Counted from the stretch's first letter, positions 1 through 9,469 are shown. The stretch is 64,000 bases of DNA from Chloroflexus islandicus (GCF_001650695.1 NZ_LWQS01000049.1:129777-193776), one strand, 5' to 3'. Notes: a model not told the origin generated them from the sequence alone. Numbers and translations are program-made.

Positions 1-2
1 CC

Positions 3-1409
3 GCGGGTGAAGCGACTGAGCTGGTGGTTGGCTACCGCAACCTTGGCAATGGAATGGCCCGTGCGGTGACAGTTACGGTGGATGCGCCGAGCGCAGCAAC
101 GATCACCACCTTGCCGCCAATGTGCCAGCGCAATGGCTATCAGCTAACTTGTGTCCTCGGTGATGTGCTGCCGGCGGCGAGCGGCGAGTTGCGGATCGGT
201 CTCACGCTGCCGGCGACGATCGCGGTCGATCAATTGGCGGCGCAGGCCACGATTGCGACGACTACCCCCGAACTGCCTGCGTATCAGGCTGACAACACGG
301 CCAGCGCCACGGTAACGATCGTGCGTCCCAACCCGTTCGTGCAGTTGCGCGCGCCTGCCAGCATTGTCGGGCAGGGCAGTGTGTTTGCCTACACGATTGA
401 CTATGGCAATCTGTATCGCCGCCGGCCTGCCCAGACTCGCGCCGCCGCCAATACGACGCTTGAACTAGAGCTGCCGGCTGACGTGCAACTAGTGGGGGCC
501 AGCCGTTTGCCTACCAGCCAAACCGGTCGCAGGCTGCGCTGGAATCTGGGGACGCTGAACCCGCAAGTTGCTGGCAGTATCGAGGTCGTGGTGCAGACGA
601 GTGTGCCTGCCGGCGCGGTCTTGCCGGCGACGGCTCGCATCTCGACCAGCACGCCGGCGGATGATCCGGTTGATAACGTCGCCGCACTCACGATTAATGT
701 GGTGCCGCCACCCTCTACCATCGGCGCAGCGAGTGGTGATTTGCGGGTGGCAATTCGCTCAACACTTGATCCGGCGGCGAATGACGCGAACCAGACGAAT
801 GGCATTTACCTCTCGAATGGCGCGGCGATTGCGTGGCCGGCGGGTGAAGTGCTCGATCTGACCCCGCAATTGGCAAATCTGACCTTTGCCGATGAGCCGT
901 TGCCGTGGCCGTATGCCTACCAAGCGCGCGTCGTGGGTTGGAGTTTGGTCGAGGTTGCTGTGGGTGGGCAACGCTTCGATCCGCGCGCCGCTGATAGTCG
1001 CGGAATGGCCGGTTGCCGTCCGGGAGCGCACCCGCTCCTCACCTCGCAACTGCTGACCGGCTGTATCTATCGCTATCTCGGCGGGCAGAGCCGTGACCAG
1101 CTCAGTGCCAGCGTGCTGCGCGAACGCGATCTCGATGATCAGCTCCATCTCTACTGGAGTCGCCCGCCGGCGCCAGCGATGCGCCCTGATGTTTACCTCT
1201 ACACGGCTGACGTGCTCGATCGCGCCCGGCTCACGATCCAGATCGAGCTGGAAGTGCAGATTGTCAATCAAGCACCGGGCAGCATCGGCGGGGGGCCGCT
1301 ACCGCCGGTGCCGGTGGCCCCGCTGCCCAATCCGGCGCGCCAGCTTGTGACCGGCCAGATCGAAATCACGCTGCTGGCGCCGCGCTCGCTTGTTGCGCCG
1401 GGCAATTAA
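3..1409 (+). CDS. DUF11-type surface/adhesion protein, 3' part
   Basis: The reading frame is open from the left edge (first full codon at position 3), so the true start lies outside the window; the GTG at 24 is only an internal codon. The visible 468 residues contain at least two conserved-repeat (DUF11-like) beta-sandwich modules, each ending in an Asp-Asn-x-Ala-Ala/Ser motif followed by alternating hydrophobic strands (about residues 90-110 and 225-240). The C-terminal 230 residues are Pro/Ala-rich and show no recognised domain. DUF11 proteins are usually exported and cell-surface bound. It lies just upstream of the Tad-like locus on the same strand, so it may be a substrate or surface partner of that machine; this is inference from position only. 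No signal peptide can be checked because the N-terminus is missing. Confidence 0.75.
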   Translation, partial: AGEATELVVGYRNLGNGMARAVTVTVDAPSAATITTLPPMCQRNGYQLTCVLGDVLPAASGELRIGLTLPATIAVDQLAAQATIATTTPELPAYQADNTASATVTIVRPNPFVQLRAPASIVGQGSVFAYTIDYGNLYRRRPAQTRAAANTTLELELPADVQLVGASRLPTSQTGRRLRWNLGTLNPQVAGSIEVVVQTSVPAGAVLPATARISTSTPADDPVDNVAALTINVVPPPSTIGAASGDLRVAIRSTLDPAANDANQTNGIYLSNGAAIAWPAGEVLDLTPQLANLTFADEPLPWPYAYQARVVGWSLVEVAVGGQRFDPRAADSRGMAGCRPGAHPLLTSQLLTGCIYRYLGGQSRDQLSASVLRERDLDDQLHLYWSRPPAPAMRPDVYLYTADVLDRARLTIQIELEVQIVNQAPGSIGGGPLPPVPVAPLPNPARQLVTGQIEITLLAPRSLVAPGN

Positions 1410-1632
1410 TTGGCCATCCGTTTGCGGCAGGCAACGCTGGCGCTGCCTGCCGCCAATCAACCCATCTGATGAAAACCAAACGCTCACGGAACCGTTCACC
1501 ACCCGATGGTGATGAGCACGCAGGCATGCTCGTTTCAAGCGGTGGTGTAGAGAAAGGAGGATCGTGCCATTAACCTCACCGCTTCGTTCGCAATTCTCGG
1601 TCTGAACAAGATGTAGCGAAAGGATTTGCGTG

Positions 1633-2043
1633 ATGCGACAAGCTCACCGGCGCGGCCAAACCCTCATCGAGATGGCGCTAGCTTTGCCGATCTTGTTGAC
1701 CTTGGTCGTCGGTCTCTTCTCGGTCGGCCAGATACTGCTGACCCACTATGCCGTCAGCCAAGCGGCTCGTGCAGCGGCGCATCAGGCCGCGCTGACCGGC
1801 GGCAATCGCACCGTTACTGAAACTGCGGCGCGCCAAGCCTTGACTGGCAGCCTTGGGATTGAGCCAACGGCCAGTGAAGTGGTGATCTCGTGCCCGCGCC
1901 AGCCGTGCCGCCGGTATGACCCGATCACCGTTGAGGTCCGCTACCGCGCTGCGCTATGGGTACCAGTCGCCCTGTTGCCCTTTGGCGACGAGATCGTGGT
2001 GCGTGCCCGCGCCACTCGCGCTGCCGAGCGTGATCAGCAGTAG
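1633..2043 (+). CDS. TadE-like pseudopilin
   Basis: A 136-residue protein with the N-terminal pattern of the TadE family: a short basic head, Gly-Gln-Thr-Leu-Ile-Glu, then one hydrophobic segment (about residues 15-40) and a helix rich in Ala/Gln. TadE proteins are minor pseudopilins of Tad/Flp pili that sit in the membrane and assist assembly. The C-terminal domain has a Cys-Pro-x-x-Pro-Cys pair. I chose ATG 1633, eight bases after AAAGGA, over the GTG at 1630. It is followed after 9 bases by another protein of the same type, and the two are probably co-transcribed with cpaB and the ATPase genes. Confidence 0.8.
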   Translation: MRQAHRRGQTLIEMALALPILLTLVVGLFSVGQILLTHYAVSQAARAAAHQAALTGGNRTVTETAARQALTGSLGIEPTASEVVISCPRQPCRRYDPITVEVRYRAALWVPVALLPFGDEIVVRARATRAAERDQQ

Positions 2044-2052
2044 GAGGCCCGT

Positions 2053-2565
2053 ATGCACTGTCGCCGTTCGGGTCAAGCCTTGCCGCTACTGGCATTGATG
2101 TTGCCGGTGTTGGTGCTCTTTGTGATGGTGGTGATCGAGTTAGCCAATCTCTGGTTGGCGGTGGCAGTAATGGAAGATGCGCTCCAGCAGGCCACCCGCT
2201 CGGCGGTGCAGCAGATCGAGTATGCCGCTTTGGCGCGCAATGGACAGGCGCTGCGCGGCAACCGCACATGCCAAGCCGTGACCATTCACGCTCCCAGCCA
2301 GTGCGCGGATATTGTCAACGTGGCGCATCAATTTCTGCTGGCCAATATGCAAGCGACGCAATTGACCGGGATTGATCCGGCTGCGCTGGCGGCTGCTGCG
2401 CGCTGGACCGTCTTACCGCAAGGCGGCGCGTGCGCCGGTGTAGCCAGTCCAACGCCGCTGCTCTGCGCCGAATTACAACCAACTCTGCGCGGCTTGTTCG
2501 GCTTAGGCGAAGTACGCCCTCGCATCCGCGCGGCTGACACCATCGATCGTTTGGGCCAACCGTAA
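2053..2565 (+). CDS. TadE/TadG-like pilus assembly protein
   Basis: A 170-residue protein with the same plan as its upstream neighbour: basic head, Gly-Gln-Ala-Leu-Pro-Leu, a strongly hydrophobic segment (about residues 10-40), then a globular extracytoplasmic domain with several Cys residues (Cys-Gln, Gln-Cys-Ala-Asp, Gly-Ala-Cys). This fits a TadE- or TadG-like minor pseudopilin. AGGAGG at 2042-2047 lies six bases before the ATG. The gene is 9 bases after the first TadE-like gene and 23 bases before cpaB, consistent with one operon. Assignment to TadG rather than TadE is uncertain, because the long von Willebrand-type domain of classical TadG is absent. Confidence 0.72.
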   Translation: MHCRRSGQALPLLALMLPVLVLFVMVVIELANLWLAVAVMEDALQQATRSAVQQIEYAALARNGQALRGNRTCQAVTIHAPSQCADIVNVAHQFLLANMQATQLTGIDPAALAAAARWTVLPQGGACAGVASPTPLLCAELQPTLRGLFGLGEVRPRIRAADTIDRLGQP

Positions 2566-2588
2566 CTTGCATCGAAAGGAGAATTTGC

Positions 2589-3395
2589 ATGTCCGCTCTT
2601 GGCACGCTCAATCAGGCGCTCACCCGTCGCCGCGCGAATCCGCTCCCGGCGATCTTGATCGGTCTCGGTTTGATTATCACTGCGGTGTTCACTGTTCTGG
2701 CTTTTCTGGAAGCTGGGAGCAGCGAACCGGTCGTCATTCTGGCGCGCGATGTAACCTATGGCCAGCAGCTCAGCGCCGATGATCTGGCGGTGGTACTGCT
2801 GCCGCGCCATCGTCCGGCCCAACTGGCGGGGATCAGCGCGCCATCGCTCGCGGTTGGCCAGTATGCGACCCGCAATCTCGCCGCTAACGATCTATTGCAA
2901 CCGTCGATGTTCACAGAGCGCCCGCCGGCCCAGCCGGTCTATCCGAATGGCGAGGCCTTGACGGCGGGGATGGTGCCAGTGCCGTTCAGCACCGAAACCA
3001 TCGGCCCGCTCACCCATCACGATCGGGTCAATATCGGCTTTAACGATCCCAATGGTTCGCCTGATGTGTGCGATCAGACGCGCAGCGCCGCCGAGGGCCG
3101 TGCGCCAACGGTGCAGCCGCCGGCATCGCCCTTGCCGCCGCGTCCGTATGCGTGCCGCCTGCTCAGTGGTGCGCGCGTGCTCTATGTCGATACCGAAGCG
3201 CAAGTGGCCTATCTCGAATTGACCCCGTACCAGTCGCATGCGATCTGGGCTTTGCAAGCCGCCGGCCTGCCGCTGTGGGGCGAACGCTACAGCAGCGACG
3301 CGCCGACCTTGCCTGCGCTCGAACGGCTTGACATTGGCCAGTTTACGGTGAGCGAGTTGACTGCACCGGTTGCGCCGGCTGAAGGCGATAAATAG
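2589..3395 (+). CDS. cpaB: Flp pilus assembly protein CpaB/RcpC-like (SAF domain)
   Basis: A 268-residue protein with one N-terminal membrane segment (about residues 18-42) and a SAF domain directly after it (about residues 48-110; the ValValIleLeuAlaArgAspValThrTyrGly start and Asn-Asp-Leu-Leu end are typical). CpaB/RcpC proteins of Tad systems are extracytoplasmic assembly factors; in diderms they meet the secretin. No secretin gene is visible, in keeping with an organism lacking a classical outer membrane. AAGGAG lies 8 bases before the ATG. A Pro-rich insert (about residues 175-190) precedes the C-terminal domain. It sits between the pseudopilin genes and the first ATPase. Confidence 0.8.
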   Translation: MSALGTLNQALTRRRANPLPAILIGLGLIITAVFTVLAFLEAGSSEPVVILARDVTYGQQLSADDLAVVLLPRHRPAQLAGISAPSLAVGQYATRNLAANDLLQPSMFTERPPAQPVYPNGEALTAGMVPVPFSTETIGPLTHHDRVNIGFNDPNGSPDVCDQTRSAAEGRAPTVQPPASPLPPRPYACRLLSGARVLYVDTEAQVAYLELTPYQSHAIWALQAAGLPLWGERYSSDAPTLPALERLDIGQFTVSELTAPVAPAEGDK

Positions 3396-3549
3396 GTATC
3401 GGCGAATACGAGGGGGCAATGTGCTGGGATCGCGGCAGTCTGCCGCTAACCGTCCCACACCGAGCTGGAGTGGGGTTGCGGAGTGACTGCCCGTCCCAAA
3501 CAAATGACGAAGTGCGGCCAAACATGACCGAAACACGGAAGGAGTTTCA

Positions 3550-4755
3550 ATGATGCAGAGCGGTTGGGACACTTTGACGCAGACGCCGGCTTCCTTGCCA
3601 ACTACCGGCGCCGCTATCGCCGATGAGTTGCGCATGCTGCTGCGCAGCGGACGTTTGCGTGATTGCTGGCATTTGCCACCAGCGGAAGCCTTTGCGCGAC
3701 TTGGTTTTGATGGCGCGATCCGCTGGCACGAGGTGGCGTGGTACGGCCCGCTCGAAATCTGGCGCGATCCGGAACACGCTGTCTCAGACATTCTCTTCAA
3801 CGGCCCGCTCGACTCGCCCTTCTTCGTTGTCCAACGCGGCATGATGGTCAACACCGGCGTGATGGTCCATCCGGCGTGGATTGATTGGACGCAACGCCAA
3901 CTGGTGCAGCGCAGCCATGATGGCCTTGTCGATGTGCCGGCGTTTGCCCAAGGCGTGGTGGATGGCTTGCGCTATGCGCTCACGAATCGGCGGGCCTCTC
4001 CAGCCGGTCCTAGCCTTGCGATCCGGCTGTTGCCCGAACGTTGGGCGACGCTCGACGATCTGGTGCAGAGCAACGTGATCAGCCGCGAGGCGAGCGATCT
4101 GTTGCTGGCTGCGCTCAATGGCGGCGCCTCGGTCTTGATCGCTGGGCCAACCGGTAGCGGCAAGACGACGCTAGCGGCGGCGCTCAGCCAAGCAATCGGG
4201 GCACGGATGCGGCTGGTAGTGATCGAAGACGGCGGCGAACTGCCACGGAGTGCGAACAGTTTGCATATTGAAGCGCCGGCTGAGGCTGGCGGCTTTAGCC
4301 GGGCGGTCACGTTTGCTTTGCGCCAGAAGCCCAACTACATCATCGTCGGCGAAGTGCGCGGCGGCGAGGCAATGGCGATGTTGCAAGCCGCCGCGACCGG
4401 CCACCCCGGCTTGGGCACCATCCACGCGGCGACTGTGCAGGGTGCGTTACGCAATCTGGAGCGGATGGCGTTGATTGGCTTGGCCCATGAGACGACCGGC
4501 GCCGGGCAAGCGGCAGCGCAGATTGTGCGCGGTCTGATTACCTCTGATGTGGTGAATCTGCTGGTGGTGCTGATTGGGCGCACTCCTCACGGGAAGCGCG
4601 GTGTGCTGGCTGTCGAAGAGGTGTTGCCGCAAGGGGCGCAAGGCCAGAGCGGCGATCCCTTCCCGACCAACCCGCTCTTCCGTTACGACCGCGCCAGCGA
4701 ACGGTTAGCGCGGGCCGGCTACGTCAATGCTGGTTGGGGAGCGGGACGGTTGTAG
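3550..4755 (+). CDS. CpaF/TadA-type secretion ATPase 1
   Basis: A 401-residue ATPase of the type II/IV secretion superfamily. Visible motifs are Walker A GPTGSGKTT (about residues 199-207), the Asp box around ValIleGluAspGlyGlyGlu (about 225-231), the Walker B region IleIleValGlyGluValArgGlyGlyGlu (about 265-274) and the His box GlyThrIleHisAla (about 290-294). All are intact, so ATP hydrolysis driving pilus assembly or retraction is expected at the cytoplasmic membrane. Its N-terminal domain is shorter than in many CpaF proteins. AAGGAG is 5 bases before ATG 3550 and 8 before the adjacent ATG 3553, so either could be used. A second, divergent ATPase of the same family lies at 6405-8393, which is unusual for one locus. 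Confidence 0.85.
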   Translation: MMQSGWDTLTQTPASLPTTGAAIADELRMLLRSGRLRDCWHLPPAEAFARLGFDGAIRWHEVAWYGPLEIWRDPEHAVSDILFNGPLDSPFFVVQRGMMVNTGVMVHPAWIDWTQRQLVQRSHDGLVDVPAFAQGVVDGLRYALTNRRASPAGPSLAIRLLPERWATLDDLVQSNVISREASDLLLAALNGGASVLIAGPTGSGKTTLAAALSQAIGARMRLVVIEDGGELPRSANSLHIEAPAEAGGFSRAVTFALRQKPNYIIVGEVRGGEAMAMLQAAATGHPGLGTIHAATVQGALRNLERMALIGLAHETTGAGQAAAQIVRGLITSDVVNLLVVLIGRTPHGKRGVLAVEEVLPQGAQGQSGDPFPTNPLFRYDRASERLARAGYVNAGWGAGRL

Positions 4756-4853
4756 CGGCACAGCGCCGCTGTGCCTTTGGTCATGGCGTCGCTATGACCC
4801 TCCAACCGCCCGTAACGATTGTGGTTTATCAATTCTCAAAAGGAGCAACCCCG

Positions 4854-6113
4854 ATGGAACTCATCATCTTTAGCGCAATCGAAGGCTTGCAGGCCGAAGT
4901 CGAGCAATTGCGCGACGTGGCCGTATTGGCGCCATCGCGGATCGATCAGGTGCAGCGGTTGCTGGCCGGTACGCGCCCGCCCGACGCCATCTTCCTCGAC
5001 GATAGTCGCGGGACGCCGCTGGCCGATCTGTGGGATCTGGCCGCTCGCGCCCAACAGGTGGGGACGCGGGTGATGTTGGGGTTGGCCGGCCCAGCGCGGG
5101 CAGCGTTGCCCGATGCGCTGGCTGCCGGTTTACCGGCGACTGCTGAACGCAATCCGGTGGCGCTGGCCGATTGGATCGGCGCACAACTTGGCCGGCGGCG
5201 CGGAAGTGGCGCGCAACGTCTACCGGTGATCGCGATTGGCGCCGCGAAAGGCGGCATTGGCAAGACCTTCGCGACCTGCGTGTTGGCCGAAGGGTTGCGC
5301 CGGCGCGGACTTGATGTGCTGGTGTGGGATAGCGATATCTCAAATCCCGGTTTGGTGCCGGCGTTTCGCGTCCCGGCCAGCGCCCCGTCGTACCTCCATC
5401 TTGTGCAGCGCGGGCCGTCATATTGGAATCCGGCTGGCATCCAGCCCTTCATCTTTCAACCTGAACACACCCGTGCCAATCAACAAGGCTGGGGCCGGAT
5501 CGACCTGCTGATCGGTTCGCATGCGGTGGCGCGGGCCGAGAATGATCTGCGCCTGCCCGATTGGCAAGGGTTGTATCAGGGAATTGTAGCGCTGGAAGGG
5601 TACGATGTGGTGTTAATTGACACCCCGCCCGACTATCTGCGCCGGCCTTATGCGACCCACGTCTTGCAAGCCGGCGGCAGCGTCGTCTTGCCCACCCCGC
5701 CCGGCGCCCGCGAGCGCATGGGTGTCGGTCACATGCTCGAACACTTTACCGAATTGGCCCCGGAGCGACTCGAACGCTGCTCACTGCTCTTTATGGAGCC
5801 AGAGCGCGGGGTGACAGTGACGGTCGGTATGGTGGCTGATCTCTTTGCCCGTCGCTACCCGCGGATCGGCAACCTTGGCATCTTGCCGCGCGAACCGCGC
5901 CTCGCCAGTCTCGCTGATGAACACGATGGCTACGTCTCGATGCTCGACCTCGGCCCGCAAAGCCGGTTTGCCCGCGCTACCCATCAGGTGGTTGAGGCGT
6001 TGTGCGCCCATGCCGGCCTGAAACCACGCTTGCCGTTGCCGCGAGTGGGTTGGTGGGCGCGGTTGAGCGAACAGATGTTGGGCCAGCGTGCTGCTGCGCC
6101 AGCGTTGTCGTGA
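4854..6113 (+). CDS. TadZ/CpaE-like MinD-family ATPase
   Basis: A 419-residue protein with an N-terminal atypical receiver-like domain (about residues 1-110) and a MinD/ParA-type P-loop domain whose deviant Walker A reads KGGIGKT (residues 132-138), followed by AspSerAspIle and the Asp-Thr-Pro-Pro Walker B-like motif. This two-domain plan is that of TadZ/CpaE, which marks the pole or site where the Tad machine is built and usually contacts the CpaF/TadA ATPase. I chose ATG 4854, preceded by AAAAGGAG with normal spacing; the frame is open upstream to 4734 and overlaps the previous gene, but that extension has no ribosome site. It lies between the two secretion ATPase genes. Confidence 0.82.
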   Translation: MELIIFSAIEGLQAEVEQLRDVAVLAPSRIDQVQRLLAGTRPPDAIFLDDSRGTPLADLWDLAARAQQVGTRVMLGLAGPARAALPDALAAGLPATAERNPVALADWIGAQLGRRRGSGAQRLPVIAIGAAKGGIGKTFATCVLAEGLRRRGLDVLVWDSDISNPGLVPAFRVPASAPSYLHLVQRGPSYWNPAGIQPFIFQPEHTRANQQGWGRIDLLIGSHAVARAENDLRLPDWQGLYQGIVALEGYDVVLIDTPPDYLRRPYATHVLQAGGSVVLPTPPGARERMGVGHMLEHFTELAPERLERCSLLFMEPERGVTVTVGMVADLFARRYPRIGNLGILPREPRLASLADEHDGYVSMLDLGPQSRFARATHQVVEALCAHAGLKPRLPLPRVGWWARLSEQMLGQRAAAPALS

Positions 6114-6404
6114 TGTTGGAGCGGTGTGGTGGGCGACGTGTATGCCGAGCATTGCGCGGGGCGGAATGATCAACACCCTGCGATCAAGCAACTAGCCAAC
6201 CGCAACGTTCCCAACGCGATACGCATGCGCTTGATGGCCCGTTGTGCTGATCCCTTTCCGGTATGCTATTCGCTTTCGGCGGGGGATCGCTTCGGGCAGG
6301 AGGCTCCCACCATTGCTGGGTGCCTACCCGCCCTCGTCATGACCTGAGCCGCGGGGTTTGGTTAGCCACTTACGAACCACTATAAGCTGTCATGGAGGAG
6401 ATAC

Positions 6405-8393
6405 ATGCATCCTGCGTACCGGCCTCTCACGGTGCTGGAAGAGGGTGGGTTGGCCGATTTGATGCCACAGCAGCAGGCAACGGTCGATCCGGCGGCGGCG
6501 GCGTTGCAAGCGGCGCGCGATCTGCTGCTCGCCGAGCTGCCGCCCGATCTGCTCGACCCGGTAGCACCGGCTGCCGAGCGTGACCCGGCGGTGCTGCGCG
6601 TGCTGCGGGTTGCCATCGGTACCCAAACCGAACGCGGTGGGCCGTTGGCCGGCTTGCCCACCGACGATGCTAGCCTGCTCCGCCTCTTTCACGATACGAT
6701 CGGTTGGGGGCCAGCCCAACCCTATCTCGATGACGAGCGGATCCAAGAGGTCAAGATTATTGGCGACCGCATTATGGTGCAAGAAGAGGGGGCTGACTTT
6801 ACCCTTGCGCCGGAACGCTTTAGCTCGCCGCGACAAGCGCTTGATCGCGCCTTGGTGCTGGCATCGCGGCTGGCGGTGCCGCTCGACCGCAGCCGTCCAC
6901 AAGATACCTTGCCGCTCGCGCACGGCACCCGTATGCATGTGACCATCCCGCCGTGTACGCCTGACGACACTGCGCTGATCTGTATCCGGCGCGGTCGTCG
7001 CGCGGCGTGGACGCTGGCCGATATTCTGCGCCGCGGCGCGTGTGATGAACCCTTGTTTGCGTTGCTGCAATTGCTGGTGCGCGCCCGTTGCTCGTTTTTG
7101 ATCGCGGGTGAGACCGGCTGCGGCAAGACGGCGCTTTTAGAAGCGATCGTCAACTCATGGCCGGGTGAACCGCACGTGATCACGATCGAAGACAACACGC
7201 TTGAAATCAATGTTCGCCATGCAGCATGGACGCGCGAATTAGTGCAGACCAGCCTCGATCCGTTGGCCTTTGGGCGAGCAGCGCGGGAAGTCTTGCGCCA
7301 GACGCCCTCGCTGGTGGCGCCGGGTGAGACGCGCGCAGCCGAAGCCGGTGCGATTTTGGCCGTCGCTGTCAGCGGCCATGCGGTAGTCACCACGATTCAC
7401 GCGCGCACCGCCTTGCGCGCCGTGAGCCGGTTGGCCGACTGCGCCGCGATGCCGGGAGCCTACCTCTATGAGGGCCGGCGCGCCAATGCGCTGGAAGACA
7501 TCTGTGACAACTTCAACGTCGTGATCCATCTCAGCCGCACAGCGGGACGCCGATATATCGATGAGGTGGCATTGCTCGATGGCTGTGACGAGACGGTCTC
7601 TGGCTTGCGGCCACGACTGATCCGCTTGGCGTGGGTTGAACCAACCGCTGAAGGGGTGCGCTGGCATTGCGCGGCTCGCGCCGATGGCGATCGGTTGGTC
7701 TGGCACGGCGCTGATCAGACGCCGGAGATGCTGGCGCACCGGCTGGCGCTGCTCAAGCTAGCCGAGCGCCCCCGCGCCGTGGCGAGCAGCCGGGCCGTGG
7801 TTGATGAAGCGTTGGCTCAAGCTGCGTTGGCCCGCCAAGCCGGTGCGTCCGAGCGCGCGCTGGCCATCTTGCGGCGGGCATGGGCCGAGCGCAACGACGA
7901 GCGGTTGGCGCACGCGGCCCGGCAGGCGCTCGCTATCGATCCGGAGCGGCAGCAACAAGCGGCGGAGGCGGCCCGCGCCGCGTATGAGCAGATCAGTACG
8001 GTCTTGGCCGCGCGGCGATGGGAGATTGCAGCGACGCTGTATGGCGAACTGAGCGCCAATCTTGAACGGTATGCTGCGTTTGCGCCAGCCGGCGGCTGGC
8101 CGGCGTTGGCAGCGGCGATCGCTGCCGGCCAGCGCGCCGATCACGAGGCCGGTGTGGCCATTAACCGCGCTGAGCAAGCATTGGCGCAGGGCCGCACTCG
8201 CGACGCGCTCGATCTGCTGGCCAACCTCGAACCGGCGCGCCTCAGCGACGAGACGGCGCTGGCCTTGCTGCGCGCACGTTACGCTGCCCTCAGTGCGCTC
8301 GTTGCCAGTGGTGAAGTCGGGGCAGCAGCCTTGACACCGGTGGCCGCCGCATTGCGTATGCGCGAAGCGGCGCTGAAGGCGCAAGGTGCGTAG
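6405..8393 (+). CDS. CpaF/TadA-type secretion ATPase 2 with helical C-terminal extension
   Basis: A 662-residue protein. Residues about 60-400 are a CpaF/TadA ATPase: Walker A AGETGCGKT (234-242), Asp box ThrIleGluAspAsn (260-264), a changed Walker B region (LeuValAlaProGlyGluThrArg, 303-310, still holding the Glu) and an intact ThrThrIleHisAla box (329-333). From about residue 450 to the end the protein is almost purely Ala/Leu/Arg/Glu-rich helix with TPR-like pairs, an extension not typical of the family. GGAGG precedes ATG 6405. It is followed by the TadB-like gene. Because it differs so much from ATPase 1 it may power a separate step, or form a mixed ring; I cannot tell which. Confidence 0.82.
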   Translation: MHPAYRPLTVLEEGGLADLMPQQQATVDPAAAALQAARDLLLAELPPDLLDPVAPAAERDPAVLRVLRVAIGTQTERGGPLAGLPTDDASLLRLFHDTIGWGPAQPYLDDERIQEVKIIGDRIMVQEEGADFTLAPERFSSPRQALDRALVLASRLAVPLDRSRPQDTLPLAHGTRMHVTIPPCTPDDTALICIRRGRRAAWTLADILRRGACDEPLFALLQLLVRARCSFLIAGETGCGKTALLEAIVNSWPGEPHVITIEDNTLEINVRHAAWTRELVQTSLDPLAFGRAAREVLRQTPSLVAPGETRAAEAGAILAVAVSGHAVVTTIHARTALRAVSRLADCAAMPGAYLYEGRRANALEDICDNFNVVIHLSRTAGRRYIDEVALLDGCDETVSGLRPRLIRLAWVEPTAEGVRWHCAARADGDRLVWHGADQTPEMLAHRLALLKLAERPRAVASSRAVVDEALAQAALARQAGASERALAILRRAWAERNDERLAHAARQALAIDPERQQQAAEAARAAYEQISTVLAARRWEIAATLYGELSANLERYAAFAPAGGWPALAAAIAAGQRADHEAGVAINRAEQALAQGRTRDALDLLANLEPARLSDETALALLRARYAALSALVASGEVGAAALTPVAAALRMREAALKAQGA

Positions 8394-8551
8394 CGCCTAA
8401 AGGTGCGGTGTCTGATGACATTGCGAGGGCTAGGTGGAGTGCAACGCAATGGCTAGCTAGCCCGAAGTAATCTCCTGTGAACAGGGAAGCCATCTGCTGG
8501 CTGGCAACAGCAGGTGTATATGAATTAAGGCACGTGAAAGGGTTCAGCTCT

Positions 8552-9469
8552 ATGGAAACAATCACCCATCCCGAAACGGCGTGGCTGCTACGAGTAGCGC
8601 CGGCGCTGCTCGCCGCACTGATCACGCTGACGGCAACCTTCGTCTTGCGCCAACCTTTGGCGCGCTGGTTGGCCCGGCTGGCCCAGCGTCGATCGCCGGC
8701 GGCGCTGGATCCGGCCTTAGTGTGGCGGCCAACCCTGCTGAGGCCGGCAACGGCGCTGCTCATCGCTGCCGGGGCAGCGGCCTTCGTGAGCGCGGCGCTA
8801 GGTTTCATCGGTTCGCTCTGGTTGGGGTTGGCGGCAGCGCCGGCTGCGGCTGCGCTCGCGGTGCGGGTTGGTTTTACGTTGGCTGCGCAACGTTATAACC
8901 AACAACTCGAACGAGAACTGACCCCGGCGATTGGCCGGCTCAGTGCCCTGCTTGGCGGCGGTTTGGGTCTGCGCACTGCGTTCGAGCGGTTGCTTGCCGA
9001 TATAAATGCCGGCCCGTTGCAGAGCGAATGGTCGTGGCTGATCCGGCAACAAGGCGCACCGTTGGCCGATGGCAGCATTGCCACCATGCGTCAAGTGATC
9101 GCGGCGCTGGCCACACAAACTTCGGCGGCCCGCCATGCTACCCTGCTCAACCACCTCGCTGTTGCTGCCGACCAACCGCAAGACCTGCAAGCCCGCCGCT
9201 GCGCTGCCGCCTACGCTGCCTTGCAAGCCTCGGAACGCCGCCGTGAAGAGGCGCTCACTGAGCTAGCCCAAATGCGTTATAGCGGCTTAGCCGTCGGCGG
9301 GGCCGGTGTACTGATGGCCGTCTACTTGATCGCAACCCAATGGGAACGGGTGCGTATTGCCTACAGCACTCCGCTGGGGATGGTCTTTGCGGTTATTGTC
9401 GGTTTGGCGCTGCTGGCCCCGATCGCTGGCGGCATCTGGTTCTCGCGAGTGGAGGATGTCGAGTATTAG
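8552..9469 (+). CDS. TadB-like type II secretion F-domain membrane protein
   Basis: A 305-residue membrane protein: two close membrane segments near the N-terminus (about residues 8-30 and 65-105), a cytoplasmic helical domain with a LeuSerAlaLeuLeuGlyGlyGly stretch (the T2SSF-type region), then two C-terminal membrane segments (about 245-295). This is the layout of TadB/TadC platform proteins, which sit in the inner membrane and couple the ATPase to pilin extrusion. The frame is open to 8477, but ATG 8552 is preferred: it starts the conserved part and has AAAGG about 10 bases before it. The TadC-like partner follows only after the 1.1 kb repeat array. Confidence 0.72.
   Translation: METITHPETAWLLRVAPALLAALITLTATFVLRQPLARWLARLAQRRSPAALDPALVWRPTLLRPATALLIAAGAAAFVSAALGFIGSLWLGLAAAPAAAALAVRVGFTLAAQRYNQQLERELTPAIGRLSALLGGGLGLRTAFERLLADINAGPLQSEWSWLIRQQGAPLADGSIATMRQVIAALATQTSAARHATLLNHLAVAADQPQDLQARRCAAAYAALQASERRREEALTELAQMRYSGLAVGGAGVLMAVYLIATQWERVRIAYSTPLGMVFAVIVGLALLAPIAGGIWFSRVEDVEY

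Noticed and set aside
3419-3553. A 44-codon frame between cpaB and the first ATPase, with its stop overlapping the next start
   Set aside because: It has a GGGGG stretch upstream and neat overlap, but the product is hydrophilic, matches no family and shows no coding-like codon use. It is not a prepilin.
6114-6404. Possible riboswitch or small gene before the second ATPase
   Set aside because: A GGC-CCCA/TGGG-GCC stem is visible, but no known consensus, promoter or terminator accompanies it.
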